Origin: Actinomycetota bacterium
Lineage (GTDB): Bacteria > Actinomycetota > CADDZG01 > WHSQ01
Assembly (NCBI GenBank): GCA_009377815.1
Contig: WHTI01000005.1
Location: forward strand, 1-55,414
DNA length: 55,414 nucleotides
Direction of reading: 5' to 3'
Below the pieces are notes generated by a model that saw only the letters and a list, made by a program, of their open reading frames with translations, searched no databases and was not told the DNA's origin. The stretch's first letter is position 1, and each line of letters begins with the position of its first letter. The translations under genes were made by a program, and so were the position numbers. Positions 8,393 to 17,134 of the stretch are shown piece after piece.

Positions 8393-9631
8393 CTACCACT
8401 CAGGCTTCGGGTAGACCGGAGTACCCGTGGCGACATCCTCCGGAAGTAAGTACACGATCTCTCCGTCTTGATACTGGAGGATGATGTAACCGCCACCGCT
8501 AGGAGCACCGGTGTCATCAAACGATAGGGTGCCCTCAATCGTCTCGAACGAGTTAGCGCGCAAGTAATCGCGAATCGCATCCTGGTCATCGGTGGACCCC
8601 ACAGCCTCGACGGCCGCTGCCATTACCTGGCCTGTCGTGTATCCCTGGGCTGCGTCCTCGGCGGGCTCTGAGCCGAACATCTCCGTGTACGTCTCAACAA
8701 ACTCGGCGTTTCCTGGAGTGGTTAGGCTCGATGCCCACGAGGAAGGACCATAGATTCCCTCGACAGCGTCTCCCAATGCGTCTTTAAAGCCAGGAGTGGT
8801 AGCGGGCGCGGTGTTCAGGAACACCGCCTTCGGCTGGTAGTCGAGTTCCTGCATCGAGCGGACCAACCCAACAGCGTCTTCGAAGATCGTTCCGCCCACG
8901 ACGATCTCGGCTTCGCTATCGGCGATCTTGGCGGCGATGGGTCCGAAGTTCGTCTGTTCCGGTGGATATATCTCTCGGTAGACCGTTTCGATACCACCGG
9001 CCTCGAGGATCTCGCGGATCCCGTCGGCTGCGGCTCCAGCGAAGGGGTCGTCCACAATCGGGTAAGCAGCGGTCGTGGGACGCTCCCCCTCCGGGAGACT
9101 TACAACCCATTCGGCCCAGTAATTACCTTGATCCTGGGCGACCGCCGTGGACGCATAGAAGAGGTACTGAAGGCCCCGGTTGAATACGTCGGGGGCCGAA
9201 CCGGCTGGCTCTACGAAGACCATCTCGTACTTCTCGGCAACCTCGGAAGACGGGATGGTCAGGAAAGACGAGAAGGGTCCGAACAGAAGATCTACCTGAT
9301 CGACGGTGATAAGCCGTTCATAGTCGGCAACCACGGTGTTTGGATCGGACGCATCGTCTCGAATAACCAACTCAACAGGGCGACCCAACAGGCCACCTGA
9401 CGCGTTGACGTGCTCCTTCCATACCTCGTATCCATTCTGTACACCTTTGCCCGGCTCAGAGAAGTCACCAGACAAGGGCAAAGATGCACCGATTAAGATG
9501 GGCTCATCGCTTACCTCATCGGTGGTGTCGGTCGAGTCTTCAGAAGAAGGGTCATCACCTCCGCACGCGGCGGCAAGCACTATAAGGGCGACCAGAAGTC
9601 CGAACAGCCTCATTAGACGTGAGCCCCTCAT
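8393..9631 (-). CDS. livJ: Liv/amide-type ABC substrate-binding lipoprotein
   Basis: Extracytoplasmic type-I periplasmic-binding-fold protein (Peripla_BP_6), 412 aa. The signal LLVALIVLAAACGG is a lipobox with Cys near residue 23, followed by an acidic Ser/Asp/Thr linker. GASLPLSGDFSEPGKGVQNG is the characteristic first ligand-binding strand. The ATG at 9631 is preceded by a strong purine-rich ribosome site (GGGGAGGAGAGGGG). Ligands of the family include branched-chain amino acids, short amides, urea and aromatic acids. Given the upstream amidohydrolase genes, an amide or cyclic ureide is plausible but unproven. Confidence 0.9.
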   Translation of the reverse strand: MRGSRLMRLFGLLVALIVLAAACGGDDPSSEDSTDTTDEVSDEPILIGASLPLSGDFSEPGKGVQNGYEVWKEHVNASGGLLGRPVELVIRDDASDPNTVVADYERLITVDQVDLLFGPFSSFLTIPSSEVAEKYEMVFVEPAGSAPDVFNRGLQYLFYASTAVAQDQGNYWAEWVVSLPEGERPTTAAYPIVDDPFAGAAADGIREILEAGGIETVYREIYPPEQTNFGPIAAKIADSEAEIVVGGTIFEDAVGLVRSMQELDYQPKAVFLNTAPATTPGFKDALGDAVEGIYGPSSWASSLTTPGNAEFVETYTEMFGSEPAEDAAQGYTTGQVMAAAVEAVGSTDDQDAIRDYLRANSFETIEGTLSFDDTGAPSGGGYIILQYQDGEIVYLLPEDVATGTPVYPKPEW

Positions 9632-9664
9632 GCCCCTCTCCTCCCCTAAATCTCCACCAAGTTC

Positions 9665-9697
9665 TATAGTCTATATACTACGCACCCCGGAATACAA
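9665..9697 (-). promoter_or_regulatory. Candidate liv-operon promoter with overlapping palindromic operator
   Basis: On the minus strand a -35-like TTGTAT (9692-9697) and a -10-like TATAGA (9670-9675) are 16 bp apart, about 40 bp before the livJ ATG. The plus-strand word TATAGTCTATATA (9665-9677) overlaps the -10 and extends to a near-palindrome TAGTcTATAtACTA (9667-9680). The same 13-bp word, with one change, lies in the divergent region at 17135-17147. A repressor site shared by both promoters is inferred. Confidence 0.45.
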
Positions 9698-9752
9698 GCC
9701 CTCTCTTGCGCCCTAAACGTTTCTTTGGGTGCCCGAAGTTGCCACCGTTGCC

Positions 9753-10151
9753 CTATCGATCGTTCCGATCGATAACCGCAACCGCTTCGATCTCCACAGA
9801 CAGATCCGGGGGGATGAGCCTCTTCACCACGAACGCAGAGCTGGCCGGCGCATCCTCTGGAAAGAACTCTCGACGCACCCGATCCATCACGGGATAATCG
9901 AGTGGATCTGTCAGATAGATAGTCACCTTCACAACATCATCAAGACTGCCGCCCGCTGACTCTAGAATCGAGGCGATGTTCCTAAATGTTTGTCGGGTCT
10001 GGTCCTCAATGCCTCCGTCTCCGGCCACGTTTCCGTGAAGATCCCATCCCACGTGACCCGAAACGAACAGCAGATCGCCCGCTCTGGTCGCCGGCGAGTA
10101 CGCTCCTATCGGGGCGACCACCTGGTCAGAAACCACTACTTCTCTGGGCAT
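9753..10151 (-). CDS. RidA/YjgF-family protein lacking the canonical arginine
   Basis: Small cytoplasmic Rid-superfamily protein, 132 aa, normal length. The family core GAYSPATRAGDLLFVSGHVG, TFRNIASILESAGGSLDDVVK and SVEIEAVAVI is visible. RidA imine deaminases have an essential Arg in the motif PARS (Arg105 in E. coli); here the aligned motif is PASS, with Ser104, so enamine/imine hydrolysis as in RidA is not expected. Rid subfamilies without this Arg are commonly tied to catabolic operons and may act on other intermediates. It is the last gene of the run from 17069 and lies 13 bp after the MBL-fold gene. Confidence 0.85.
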   Translation of the reverse strand: MPREVVVSDQVVAPIGAYSPATRAGDLLFVSGHVGWDLHGNVAGDGGIEDQTRQTFRNIASILESAGGSLDDVVKVTIYLTDPLDYPVMDRVRREFFPEDAPASSAFVVKRLIPPDLSVEIEAVAVIDRNDR

Positions 10152-10163
10152 GCCTACCCCCTC

Positions 10164-11015
10164 TTAAGCTTGAGACGCTCGATGAGTGACGACCTGATCG
10201 TAGAGACGCTTGGCGAACACCTCGTGAAGTTCATCAGCGCGAGGCGCATGCTCCTTCTCGATCGGCCATCCCCCCAGGTACCCGAGGGCATCCGCGATGC
10301 CATCTCGCGGGATCCCCTTGTCGATCGCCTGAGAAACGCCGTTCATCGCCCCCTGGACGATACGGCTCATCTCGTCAAGGATCTCAGGACCTACAGGTTC
10401 ACCGTGGCCAGGAATAATCGTCTCGATTTCCATTGATCGAAAGACATCGAGCGTCTCCAGCCACAGGTAGGGGTCGGCCTCGTGGAACCAGACCATCGTT
10501 CCGTTAAAGACGTTATCGCCAGCAAAAAGGATTCGCTCTCCGCGAAGGTACACGGCAGTCGCAGCCGAGACATGTCCTGGCAGGGCTAGCAGATCTATTT
10601 GTAGCTCGCCAAAGGATAGCGTCATCGACCCATCGAAAATGATCTCCGGAACTCTCGGCTTATAGTCATCTGCCAGATCTTCCGCGCCGTGTTCTATGGT
10701 CGATATGTAGGCGGCAGGATCGTGGAGGGGGTTGCGACCTAGAACGCTGTCCTCCCAAAACAGCGAGGCCGTCACCCTGCTGGCGACCACCGTCCCTGGT
10801 AAGAACCCATTCCCGAACACATGGTCGATATGGTGCTCTGTGTTGATCAAGTATTCGACGGAGCCTAAGGAAGCAACCTCGCTCCGCCACCTCAGTGCGC
10901 GGCTCGGCTGTTTCGGTGTGTCCACCAAGACCACCCCGTGAACAGTCTCTATAGCTCCCACGGTGCAGCCCCCCAGGTCAGGATCGATGTGAACCCCTGG
11001 CGCTACTTGCTGCAT
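10164..11015 (-). CDS. Metallo-beta-lactamase-fold hydrolase
   Basis: Predicted cytoplasmic hydrolase of 283 aa with the MBL fold. The metal motif reads NTEHHIDH (residues 58-65): the usual HxHxDH has Glu60 in place of the first His, followed by His62, Asp64 and His65. Further ligands are the His of LPGHVSAAT, the Asp of LFAGDNVFNG and the His of IIPGHGEPVG. The ATG at 11015 is preferred over 11054 because AGGGGAAGGG lies just upstream and the longer form would overlap the previous gene. It could hydrolyse a thioester, lactone or cyclic amide. It sits between an amidohydrolase and the RidA-like gene in one operon. Confidence 0.82.
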   Translation of the reverse strand: MQQVAPGVHIDPDLGGCTVGAIETVHGVVLVDTPKQPSRALRWRSEVASLGSVEYLINTEHHIDHVFGNGFLPGTVVASRVTASLFWEDSVLGRNPLHDPAAYISTIEHGAEDLADDYKPRVPEIIFDGSMTLSFGELQIDLLALPGHVSAATAVYLRGERILFAGDNVFNGTMVWFHEADPYLWLETLDVFRSMEIETIIPGHGEPVGPEILDEMSRIVQGAMNGVSQAIDKGIPRDGIADALGYLGGWPIEKEHAPRADELHEVFAKRLYDQVVTHRASQA

Positions 11016-11028
11016 AGATTCCCTTCCC

Positions 11029-12021
11029 CTACAGGCGGAACAGCGACCGAGCATTGGTCCGCTCTATCGCCGTCACCAATTCGGGGGGCAGATCAGCCCC
11101 CGCGAGCGTCTTCCATGCCGTGTCGATCGAGAAGTACGGGGCATCCGTGCCCCACATGATCCGGTCTGGCTGGAAGAGTTCTGCCGCCAGCCGGAGCGCT
11201 AGCGGCGAGGCACACACTGTGTCGGTGTACAGCCGACCCACATAGTAGCTCGGAGGATGTGCTCCATCCGACGTCCCCGACGGAAGCCGGTCCATATCGA
11301 AGAACTCGTCCAGTCTTCCAGCTAGATACGGGATCAAGCTTCCTGTATGCCCGAGAAACAACTTCAGGGAGGGGTGCCGCTCGAAGACACCACTGAAGAT
11401 CAACCGAAGGGCGGCGAGCGTAGTGTCGAACAAGAAGCCAACAACTGGCAACATCCCGTAGACGTCCACCTGCTTCGAGTTAACCGGATGATTGGGATGG
11501 ATGAACAAGGGCGCATCGACACCAGCAGCGCTTTCGAAGACCGGGCGGAACTCGGGATCGTCCAGCGGTCGTCCGGCCACATTGGATTCGAGGATCGCGC
11601 CCTTCAGGCCAAGGCCAGAGACGCGCTCCAGTTCGCCCGCAGCGAAATCTGGGTTCTGCATAGGGATTAGGGCCATGGCTCCGATCTGGTCCGGATGCGT
11701 CTTGATCATCTCTATAAGTTCGTCGTTCACGTTCTGGGATATGGCCATCGCATCAGCGGCCGAGAAGAGATCCAATCGCGCGGTTGCAACGCTGAGTACG
11801 GCGTAGCCGATGCCTCCCTTCTTCATGTTGGTGAGCTTGACATCAAGGCTAAGGGTCTCTGGGAACACAGGAACCCTCACCCCCGGCGTGAACTCCAACA
11901 GTTTGAGGCCGTTGGCATTCTCCAGAATGCGAGGAGGTTCAGTCCTCTTCTGGAGGATCTCAACCATCGAGCTTGGGAACAGGTGCGTATGGACATCGAT
12001 AATCCCTGCATCATTCGTCAT
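11029..12021 (-). CDS. Amidohydrolase-2 family metal-dependent hydrolase/decarboxylase (ACMSD-like)
   Basis: TIM-barrel enzyme of the ACMSD/amidohydrolase-2 family, 330 aa. Metal ligands are visible in order: DVHTHLFP near residue 9, FIHPNHP near 173, LGHTGSLIPYLAGR near 225, and GTDAPYFS near 295. Family members decarboxylate or hydrolyse aromatic or dicarboxylic acids. Its closest relative in the window is the gene at 42987-43982, which shares the layout VHxHxFPSSM. It lies 13 bp before the MBL-fold gene in the minus-strand catabolic run. Confidence 0.85.
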   Translation of the reverse strand: MTNDAGIIDVHTHLFPSSMVEILQKRTEPPRILENANGLKLLEFTPGVRVPVFPETLSLDVKLTNMKKGGIGYAVLSVATARLDLFSAADAMAISQNVNDELIEMIKTHPDQIGAMALIPMQNPDFAAGELERVSGLGLKGAILESNVAGRPLDDPEFRPVFESAAGVDAPLFIHPNHPVNSKQVDVYGMLPVVGFLFDTTLAALRLIFSGVFERHPSLKLFLGHTGSLIPYLAGRLDEFFDMDRLPSGTSDGAHPPSYYVGRLYTDTVCASPLALRLAAELFQPDRIMWGTDAPYFSIDTAWKTLAGADLPPELVTAIERTNARSLFRL

Positions 12022-12066
12022 CTCTCCTCCAATTTCGAATCACGGGTTACGGCGATTCGAGATCTT

Positions 12067-13482
12067 TCATAGACGTCCCCTCGCCTGAGGCCAGAACTTC
12101 TGATCCCACTCACGGCTAAGTTGCACGAATGGCGCGACTTTGCCCTGCATCTCGCGCAAGAGCCATTGCTCATCGATGGTCAAGATGCAAGAATCTTCGA
12201 CGACGATTCTCCCGTCGACGATGACTAGGTCGACGCTGCTGCCTGTTGATGAATAGACAAGATTGCTGATCAGATTGTCCTCGTGCCAAGGCACCCACTC
12301 CGGCCGCATCAGATCCAAAGCGATGAGATCCGCCTTCTTGCCCACCTCGAGCGAGCCAATCTCGTCCGCCATCAGAACGGCCTTGGCAGACCCGTGGGTT
12401 GCCATCTTCAGCGCCTGATACGGCGAAATGAGCGTGTGGTCCAGACGGGCCTCCTTATGAGCCGTAGCGGCCAGGTAGACCTCTCGAAACATGTCGTGGT
12501 AGCAACTCGCCGCGGGACCATCGGTACCAAGACCAACCGTGACTTCTTCTTGAAGCAACTCGGGGAACTTGCCTTTCGAGATTGCGCCGTATCCCCCCTT
12601 CATCGACGCACTCGGGCAATGCACCGCAGAAGCACCGCTGTCCCGGAGTAGCTGGACCTCGAGATCGCTAAGCCACCCCATATGAGTGCCAAGAAACCGT
12701 TCATTCAAGATCCCCAGTTTGTGAAACCTCTCGATGGGTCGGAGGCCGAATAGCGTGTGATGGTTTGCGATGTCCTCCCGGTCCACGTTGGAGTGGATTG
12801 CGAAACCGACGTCGTACTTCTGAGCAATCTCCATGGCCCCCAACGCGAGATCATCTGAAACAGAACTCACTTGGATCGGGCACACCCAAGCTCGGATACG
12901 ACCGTCCCCCGATTGATCAAACTCCTTTACATACGCCTCGGTCTCCCGCAGGTTCTGTTCGGTATCCATGCCCGGCCTGTCGAGGAACTCTGCAAGATCG
13001 TCCTGGATGTCGGCCATTGTCCTGGAAAGCATCGCCCGTGAACCGGCCTCAACCACTCCGCGCACCGCGCTTTCCTCAAGACCCTGACACGTACCGCAAT
13101 CCACGAAGGTCGTCGTACCGGTCTTGAGCATGTCAAGACAGCCCATCAGGGTAGATAGATAGTAGGTCTCCTCGTTGAGCCCCTTGGAGGTTAGGTAGAA
13201 CTTCTTCTGGATCCATGGCGTGAAGCTCAGGTCATTGACCAGACCCCTTGTGAATGGCCCAAAGAGATGCGTGTGGGTGTTGACGAGGCCAGGCATGACC
13301 AGGTGATCGCCTGCATCGATCACGCGGTCTGCATCGAAATCACCGTGCACTGAGGAACGGTCGCCGACCGCAACGATGCGATCTGCAAGGACGGCTACCG
13401 AGCCTCCCAAGAGGATCCTCTCCTCTGCATCCATCGTCAGCACTACCTCGGCATCGACGAGCAGGTCAGCGCGCTGCTTCAC
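12067..13482 (-). CDS. TrzA/AtzA-type amidohydrolase (deaminase or chlorohydrolase family)
   Basis: Metal-dependent hydrolase of 471 aa in the SsnA/TrzA/guanine-deaminase branch. VMPGLVNTHTHLFGPFTRGL carries the HxH metal pair near residue 70, FAIHSNVDRED the third His, GTHMGWLSDLEV the fourth, and LGTDGPAAS the catalytic Asp. The C-terminal beta-sandwich ends with GSLEVGKKADLIALDL. The GTG at 13482 has GGGAG 6 nt upstream. Members deaminate or dechlorinate N-heterocycles, which fits the neighbouring cytosine-deaminase-like gene. The substrate is not determinable. Confidence 0.87.
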   Translation of the reverse strand: MKQRADLLVDAEVVLTMDAEERILLGGSVAVLADRIVAVGDRSSVHGDFDADRVIDAGDHLVMPGLVNTHTHLFGPFTRGLVNDLSFTPWIQKKFYLTSKGLNEETYYLSTLMGCLDMLKTGTTTFVDCGTCQGLEESAVRGVVEAGSRAMLSRTMADIQDDLAEFLDRPGMDTEQNLRETEAYVKEFDQSGDGRIRAWVCPIQVSSVSDDLALGAMEIAQKYDVGFAIHSNVDREDIANHHTLFGLRPIERFHKLGILNERFLGTHMGWLSDLEVQLLRDSGASAVHCPSASMKGGYGAISKGKFPELLQEEVTVGLGTDGPAASCYHDMFREVYLAATAHKEARLDHTLISPYQALKMATHGSAKAVLMADEIGSLEVGKKADLIALDLMRPEWVPWHEDNLISNLVYSSTGSSVDLVIVDGRIVVEDSCILTIDEQWLLREMQGKVAPFVQLSREWDQKFWPQARGRL

Positions 13483-13552
13483 AGACTGCTCCCTTCGAGT
13501 AAATCCTCCGCCACTGCGTTACCGGTGCAGGACTGCTGGGGTCGATCCATGC

Positions 13553-14866
13553 CTATTCGAGACCTACGTGCGAAACGACATCGTGTCGCGCCACGATCCG
13601 ACCGGCTCTCACGACCGCCCGCCGGGGCGCCTGCCGACGCATCGCCTCTCGGAGATGCATCCCACGCAGTACCACCAGGTCGGCGACGTTCCCCGTCTCC
13701 AGCCCGTAGTCAGAGAGACCCATGGCGCGGGCGGCATTGACGGTGACCATATCGAGGCAGTTTCGTAGACCCGGTCCATCGGTGAGCTGCGCGACGTGTG
13801 CCATGAAGCTCATCACTTCCAGTTGATCCCCTCTTCCAAACGGATAGTAGGGATCGTCGATATCGTCCTGTCCAGAGGCAACGTTCACGCCAGCCCCCAA
13901 TAGTTCAGTTACCCTGGTAATCCCCCGCCGCACCAGGCCCCGGTCCCGCAAGCCATCGAGCACCAACGAGATATGAGGGTTGGAAACGATGGTGATATCC
14001 GCCGATCTCACAAGATCGATTACGCGAGCCGCCTGGGTGTGATCGTAGGCGGCGAGGGCTCCACAATGGCTTGCACTCACCCGACCGTGCCATCCGCGCT
14101 CGATCGTCTGAACGGCGAGGTATTCGAGCGTCCTCGAGGTTGGGTCGTCAGTATCGTCGCAGAGCATGTGAACGTCCCGGTCCAATTCCTGGGCGAGGTC
14201 CATGCAAGCGTCGATGTGTCGCCGGGCCAACTCGTCCGAGTACTCGAACCAGGGCATCCCCCCGACAACATCTGCCCCGGCGGCCATCGCCTCGCGCAAC
14301 AGCCCGATGTCCCCTCCCGGCCGGAATAAGCCCTCCTGAGGGAAAGCGACCACCTGAACCGCTACGACCTCCTGCAATCGCTCTTTCATCTCGAGGAGAC
14401 CCTCGACCGGCTTCAGACCACCGATAGTGTCCACATCCGCGAATGCCCGAACGGCCGTCGACCCAGCCGCCACGCACTCCAAGACGGCACGTCTGGAACG
14501 CTCGGCGATTTCCTGTACCGTCCCTTCCTCTTTGAAACGCCAAGTGAAGCGGACCGCTTCTTCGAGGCTATGCCCGCTCCTGGGCAAGCTGTCTCCGAGC
14601 AGGGACTTGTCGGGGTGAAGATGGGGATTCACGAACCCCGAAACGACGAGGTTCCCCTCCGCGTCAATGGTCTCGACAGCTTTGAGTTCCAACGGAACGC
14701 CGATGTTGCGGATGCGCCCGTCCGATATGTCGATACTCACGTTTCCGGGCAAGTCGAGGACGAGGGCATTGTCGATCCGCAGGTCTACAGAATCTATAAA
14801 ATGCACGTCCCGCAGTCTAGGGAGCCACCCGACCGGAGTCAACGAGCGGAACCACCGGTCACGCAT
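13553..14866 (-). CDS. Cytosine-deaminase-like amidohydrolase with altered metal site
   Basis: Amidohydrolase of the CodA family, about 437 aa. The substrate-binding block QVVAFPQEG, the HxH pair (His82, His84 in FVNPHLHPDK), the His of VSASHCGALAAYD and the Asp of GQDDIDDPYYPFG all match CodA. The CodA motif HCDE (metal His214, catalytic Glu217) is LCDD here (Leu235, Asp238), with a His two residues earlier (VHMLCDDTDDP). The metal centre or reaction may therefore differ from cytosine deaminase. The ATG at 14866 overlaps the end of the previous gene by 8 bp; GTG at 14806 is a shorter alternative. Confidence 0.83.
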   Translation of the reverse strand: MRDRWFRSLTPVGWLPRLRDVHFIDSVDLRIDNALVLDLPGNVSIDISDGRIRNIGVPLELKAVETIDAEGNLVVSGFVNPHLHPDKSLLGDSLPRSGHSLEEAVRFTWRFKEEGTVQEIAERSRRAVLECVAAGSTAVRAFADVDTIGGLKPVEGLLEMKERLQEVVAVQVVAFPQEGLFRPGGDIGLLREAMAAGADVVGGMPWFEYSDELARRHIDACMDLAQELDRDVHMLCDDTDDPTSRTLEYLAVQTIERGWHGRVSASHCGALAAYDHTQAARVIDLVRSADITIVSNPHISLVLDGLRDRGLVRRGITRVTELLGAGVNVASGQDDIDDPYYPFGRGDQLEVMSFMAHVAQLTDGPGLRNCLDMVTVNAARAMGLSDYGLETGNVADLVVLRGMHLREAMRRQAPRRAVVRAGRIVARHDVVSHVGLE

Positions 14867-16043
14867 ACCCCCTCGCACCGGGGTTCCCCAATCGGGGCGA
14901 CTCGGTAACGAGGGACCGGCCCAGCGAGTGGACGTCGGGAACACCAATGAGTGCGAGCGTCGTTTCAAGTTCCGAGTTGAGTTGAGTCACTGCTGCCGTT
15001 ACCCCGGCCCGACCGGCGACGGCCAATCCATACATGTACGGCCGTCCGATGAGGACTGCGTCGGCTCCCAAGGCCAGGGCTTTGACCACATCGGTTCCTC
15101 TGCGGACGCCGCTATCCATGAGAACGGTTGCGTTGTCGCCCAGGGCGGCTCGTATCTCCACCAACGCATCGAGTGACGACACCACTCCATCGAGCTGGCG
15201 GCCACCGTGGTTAGACACGATCACACCGCCCATCCCCACATCCAAGGCGATGGTCGCATCCTCCGCCGTCAGCACCCCCTTCGCCAGGATGGGCAACGAG
15301 GTTCTCTCGCGCAGCCACGCGATCTCGTCCCAGGTGACGTGGGAGTGAGGAAAGATGCTCGCCACCTCTTTGCGCACAGCGTTCAGATCGGCTTCCGGCG
15401 AGTGCCTCAACCGGCGCCGGAACGCGGGGTCGCTGACATATTGAGCGAGTCCTGCACCCGCCATAGACGGCGAAAAAGCATTACGCACGTCGCGATCCCT
15501 CTGTCCCATGACGACCGTGTCCACGGTCAGAACGATCGCTGCACATCCGGACTCCGCAGCTCGAGACACGAAACTCTCGACCACATCGAGATCGTTGACC
15601 CAATAGAGTTGAAACCAACGAGGACGATCGCCCATCTCCCCCGCTATCTCCTCCACTGTGAAAGACGATGCCGTGCTGATGATCAAAGGGACCTCCAGTT
15701 CCGCCGCGGCGCCCGCGGTGGCGAGCTCTCCGTCCGGATGTACTACCGTCTGCCCACCGATCGGTGCCAGGAGAAACGGAACGGGGGACGAGGTTCCCAA
15801 GATGTTTATGGACATCTCGCGCTCCTTGATGCCGGACAGCATCCGTGGTCGCAGCCTCCACCGCTCGAACGCTCTGCGGTTGGCAACAAGGGTCCATTCC
15901 TCGCCGGCTCCCCCGGCGAGCCAGTCGAAGATCGCCGGGGGTAAGACCTCGGCAGCACGCCTAGCCCATCCCTCAGCTCCGACAGGCCAGGGGATCTCCC
16001 CTACCCGGTAACGTTCGTCCTGCGATCGGCGTTCCACGGACAT
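14859..16043 (-). CDS. FMN-dependent alpha-hydroxy-acid oxidase/monooxygenase (lactate 2-monooxygenase-like)
   Basis: FMN TIM-barrel enzyme of 394 aa that oxidises 2-hydroxy acids at the alpha carbon. The N-terminal AIFDWLAGGAGEEWTL, phosphate-binding STASSFTVEEIA, active-site RWFQLYWVND, TVDTVVMGQRDRDVRN and LAKGVLTAEDA are in family order. The catalytic base and carboxylate Arg lie in VSNHGGRQLDG near residue 278. The arrangement is closest to lactate 2-monooxygenase/mandelate-type oxidases. It lies 3 bp after a 2-hydroxyacid dehydrogenase gene, so two enzymes acting on hydroxy acids of opposite or different types head this operon. Confidence 0.87.
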   Translation of the reverse strand: MSVERRSQDERYRVGEIPWPVGAEGWARRAAEVLPPAIFDWLAGGAGEEWTLVANRRAFERWRLRPRMLSGIKEREMSINILGTSSPVPFLLAPIGGQTVVHPDGELATAGAAAELEVPLIISTASSFTVEEIAGEMGDRPRWFQLYWVNDLDVVESFVSRAAESGCAAIVLTVDTVVMGQRDRDVRNAFSPSMAGAGLAQYVSDPAFRRRLRHSPEADLNAVRKEVASIFPHSHVTWDEIAWLRERTSLPILAKGVLTAEDATIALDVGMGGVIVSNHGGRQLDGVVSSLDALVEIRAALGDNATVLMDSGVRRGTDVVKALALGADAVLIGRPYMYGLAVAGRAGVTAAVTQLNSELETTLALIGVPDVHSLGRSLVTESPRLGNPGARGYA

Positions 16044-16046
16044 CGC

Positions 16047-17069
16047 TTACGCCTCCTGGGAACCGAAGACCGCCACCCAACGAGTTATCACCTCTGGATT
16101 GACGACGTTCTCGGGGACGACGCCGGACAGCGCGGCCTCGACGTTGCCGAGGCAGACGCGAAGGTTCGCCTTTCTACCTCTCTCACTGTGCCCCACGATG
16201 TGCGGCGTCATGATCAACCGGTCCGGGGGGATGCTGCGCAGCGGGCTGTCCAGGGGAAGTGGTTCTTGGAGGTAGGTGTCCAGAGCCGCGCCCGCGATCC
16301 GACACTCGTCGAGCGCTTCGGCGAGAGCGAGCTCGTCGACGAGCTCCCCCCTGGCGACGTTGATGAGAAAAGCCGTCGGCTTCATCAGGGCGAGCTCTTC
16401 TCTCCCAATGATGCCTCTCGTCTCGTCGGTTGCGACGGCATGGAGAGACAGCACGTCCGACTCCGCACAGAGCGTCGTCAGGTCGACCATCCTCACCCCG
16501 AGGCGGTCGGCTTCTTCGACCGAGACGTAGGGGTCGTGCGCGATCAGGTGCACGCCCCATCCCTGCATGCGAGCGACGATCATCCGGCCGATCCGCCCCA
16601 AGCCGAGCAGGCCGACGGTTCTGTCCCACAGGAGATCTCCGCGGTCCTCTCGTACTCCCCACCCGCCGCCGCGCAACTTGGCTTCGTTGTGGCGCAACCT
16701 CTTCATCAAGGCCACCATCAAACCGACGGTCGCCTCCGCCATCCCTCGAGCGTTCTCCTCCGACGGGCTGTTGGCGACCAGGATCGACAACTCGGTCGCA
16801 GCCACGACGTCCACTTGATCGGATCCGATGAATGGCCCGGTCACGATCCGCAGATGTTCGGCCTGGGCCAGAACGGCTCGCGAGACGGTGTCCGCGGTCG
16901 AATAGACGAAGGCATCGGCCGCTCGACAGAGCTCGCCCAGTTCCTTCTCGGTATAGGGACGCTCGAGGCATTCGGCGAAGGACCGGCCGAAGACCACGTC
17001 GTAACCAGGGCGCGCGAGAACCTCGTACTCGTCTCGAGGACCCAAGAATCCATCGACGAAAACCCTCAC
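16047..17069 (-). CDS. D-isomer-specific 2-hydroxyacid dehydrogenase
   Basis: NAD(P)-dependent dehydrogenase of about 340 aa, catalysing 2-keto acid/2-hydroxy acid interconversion. The Rossmann motif GLLGLGRIGRMIVARMQGWG is near residue 155. The catalytic triad is visible as Arg in INVARGELVDE, Glu in LDTYLQEPLP and His in MTPHIVGHSERG. The GTG at 17069 is preferred because VRVFVDGFLG is the usual first strand and GGAGG lies upstream; the frame continues to GTG at 17114. It is the first gene of the minus-strand run, starting from the divergent region shared with the amidohydrolase at 17201. Confidence 0.85.
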   Translation of the reverse strand: MRVFVDGFLGPRDEYEVLARPGYDVVFGRSFAECLERPYTEKELGELCRAADAFVYSTADTVSRAVLAQAEHLRIVTGPFIGSDQVDVVAATELSILVANSPSEENARGMAEATVGLMVALMKRLRHNEAKLRGGGWGVREDRGDLLWDRTVGLLGLGRIGRMIVARMQGWGVHLIAHDPYVSVEEADRLGVRMVDLTTLCAESDVLSLHAVATDETRGIIGREELALMKPTAFLINVARGELVDELALAEALDECRIAGAALDTYLQEPLPLDSPLRSIPPDRLIMTPHIVGHSERGRKANLRVCLGNVEAALSGVVPENVVNPEVITRWVAVFGSQEA

Positions 17070-17134
17070 GGTCGACGATCCTCCGCCACCTTCGCCTGAC
17101 AACCGCCCGCCCACGTGCTGCGTACGAACATTCC

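Noticed and set aside
12030-12060. tRNA T-loop-like ttcgaatca
   Set aside because: No cloverleaf can be drawn around it and it lies in a short intergenic spacer. No tRNA gene was found in the window.
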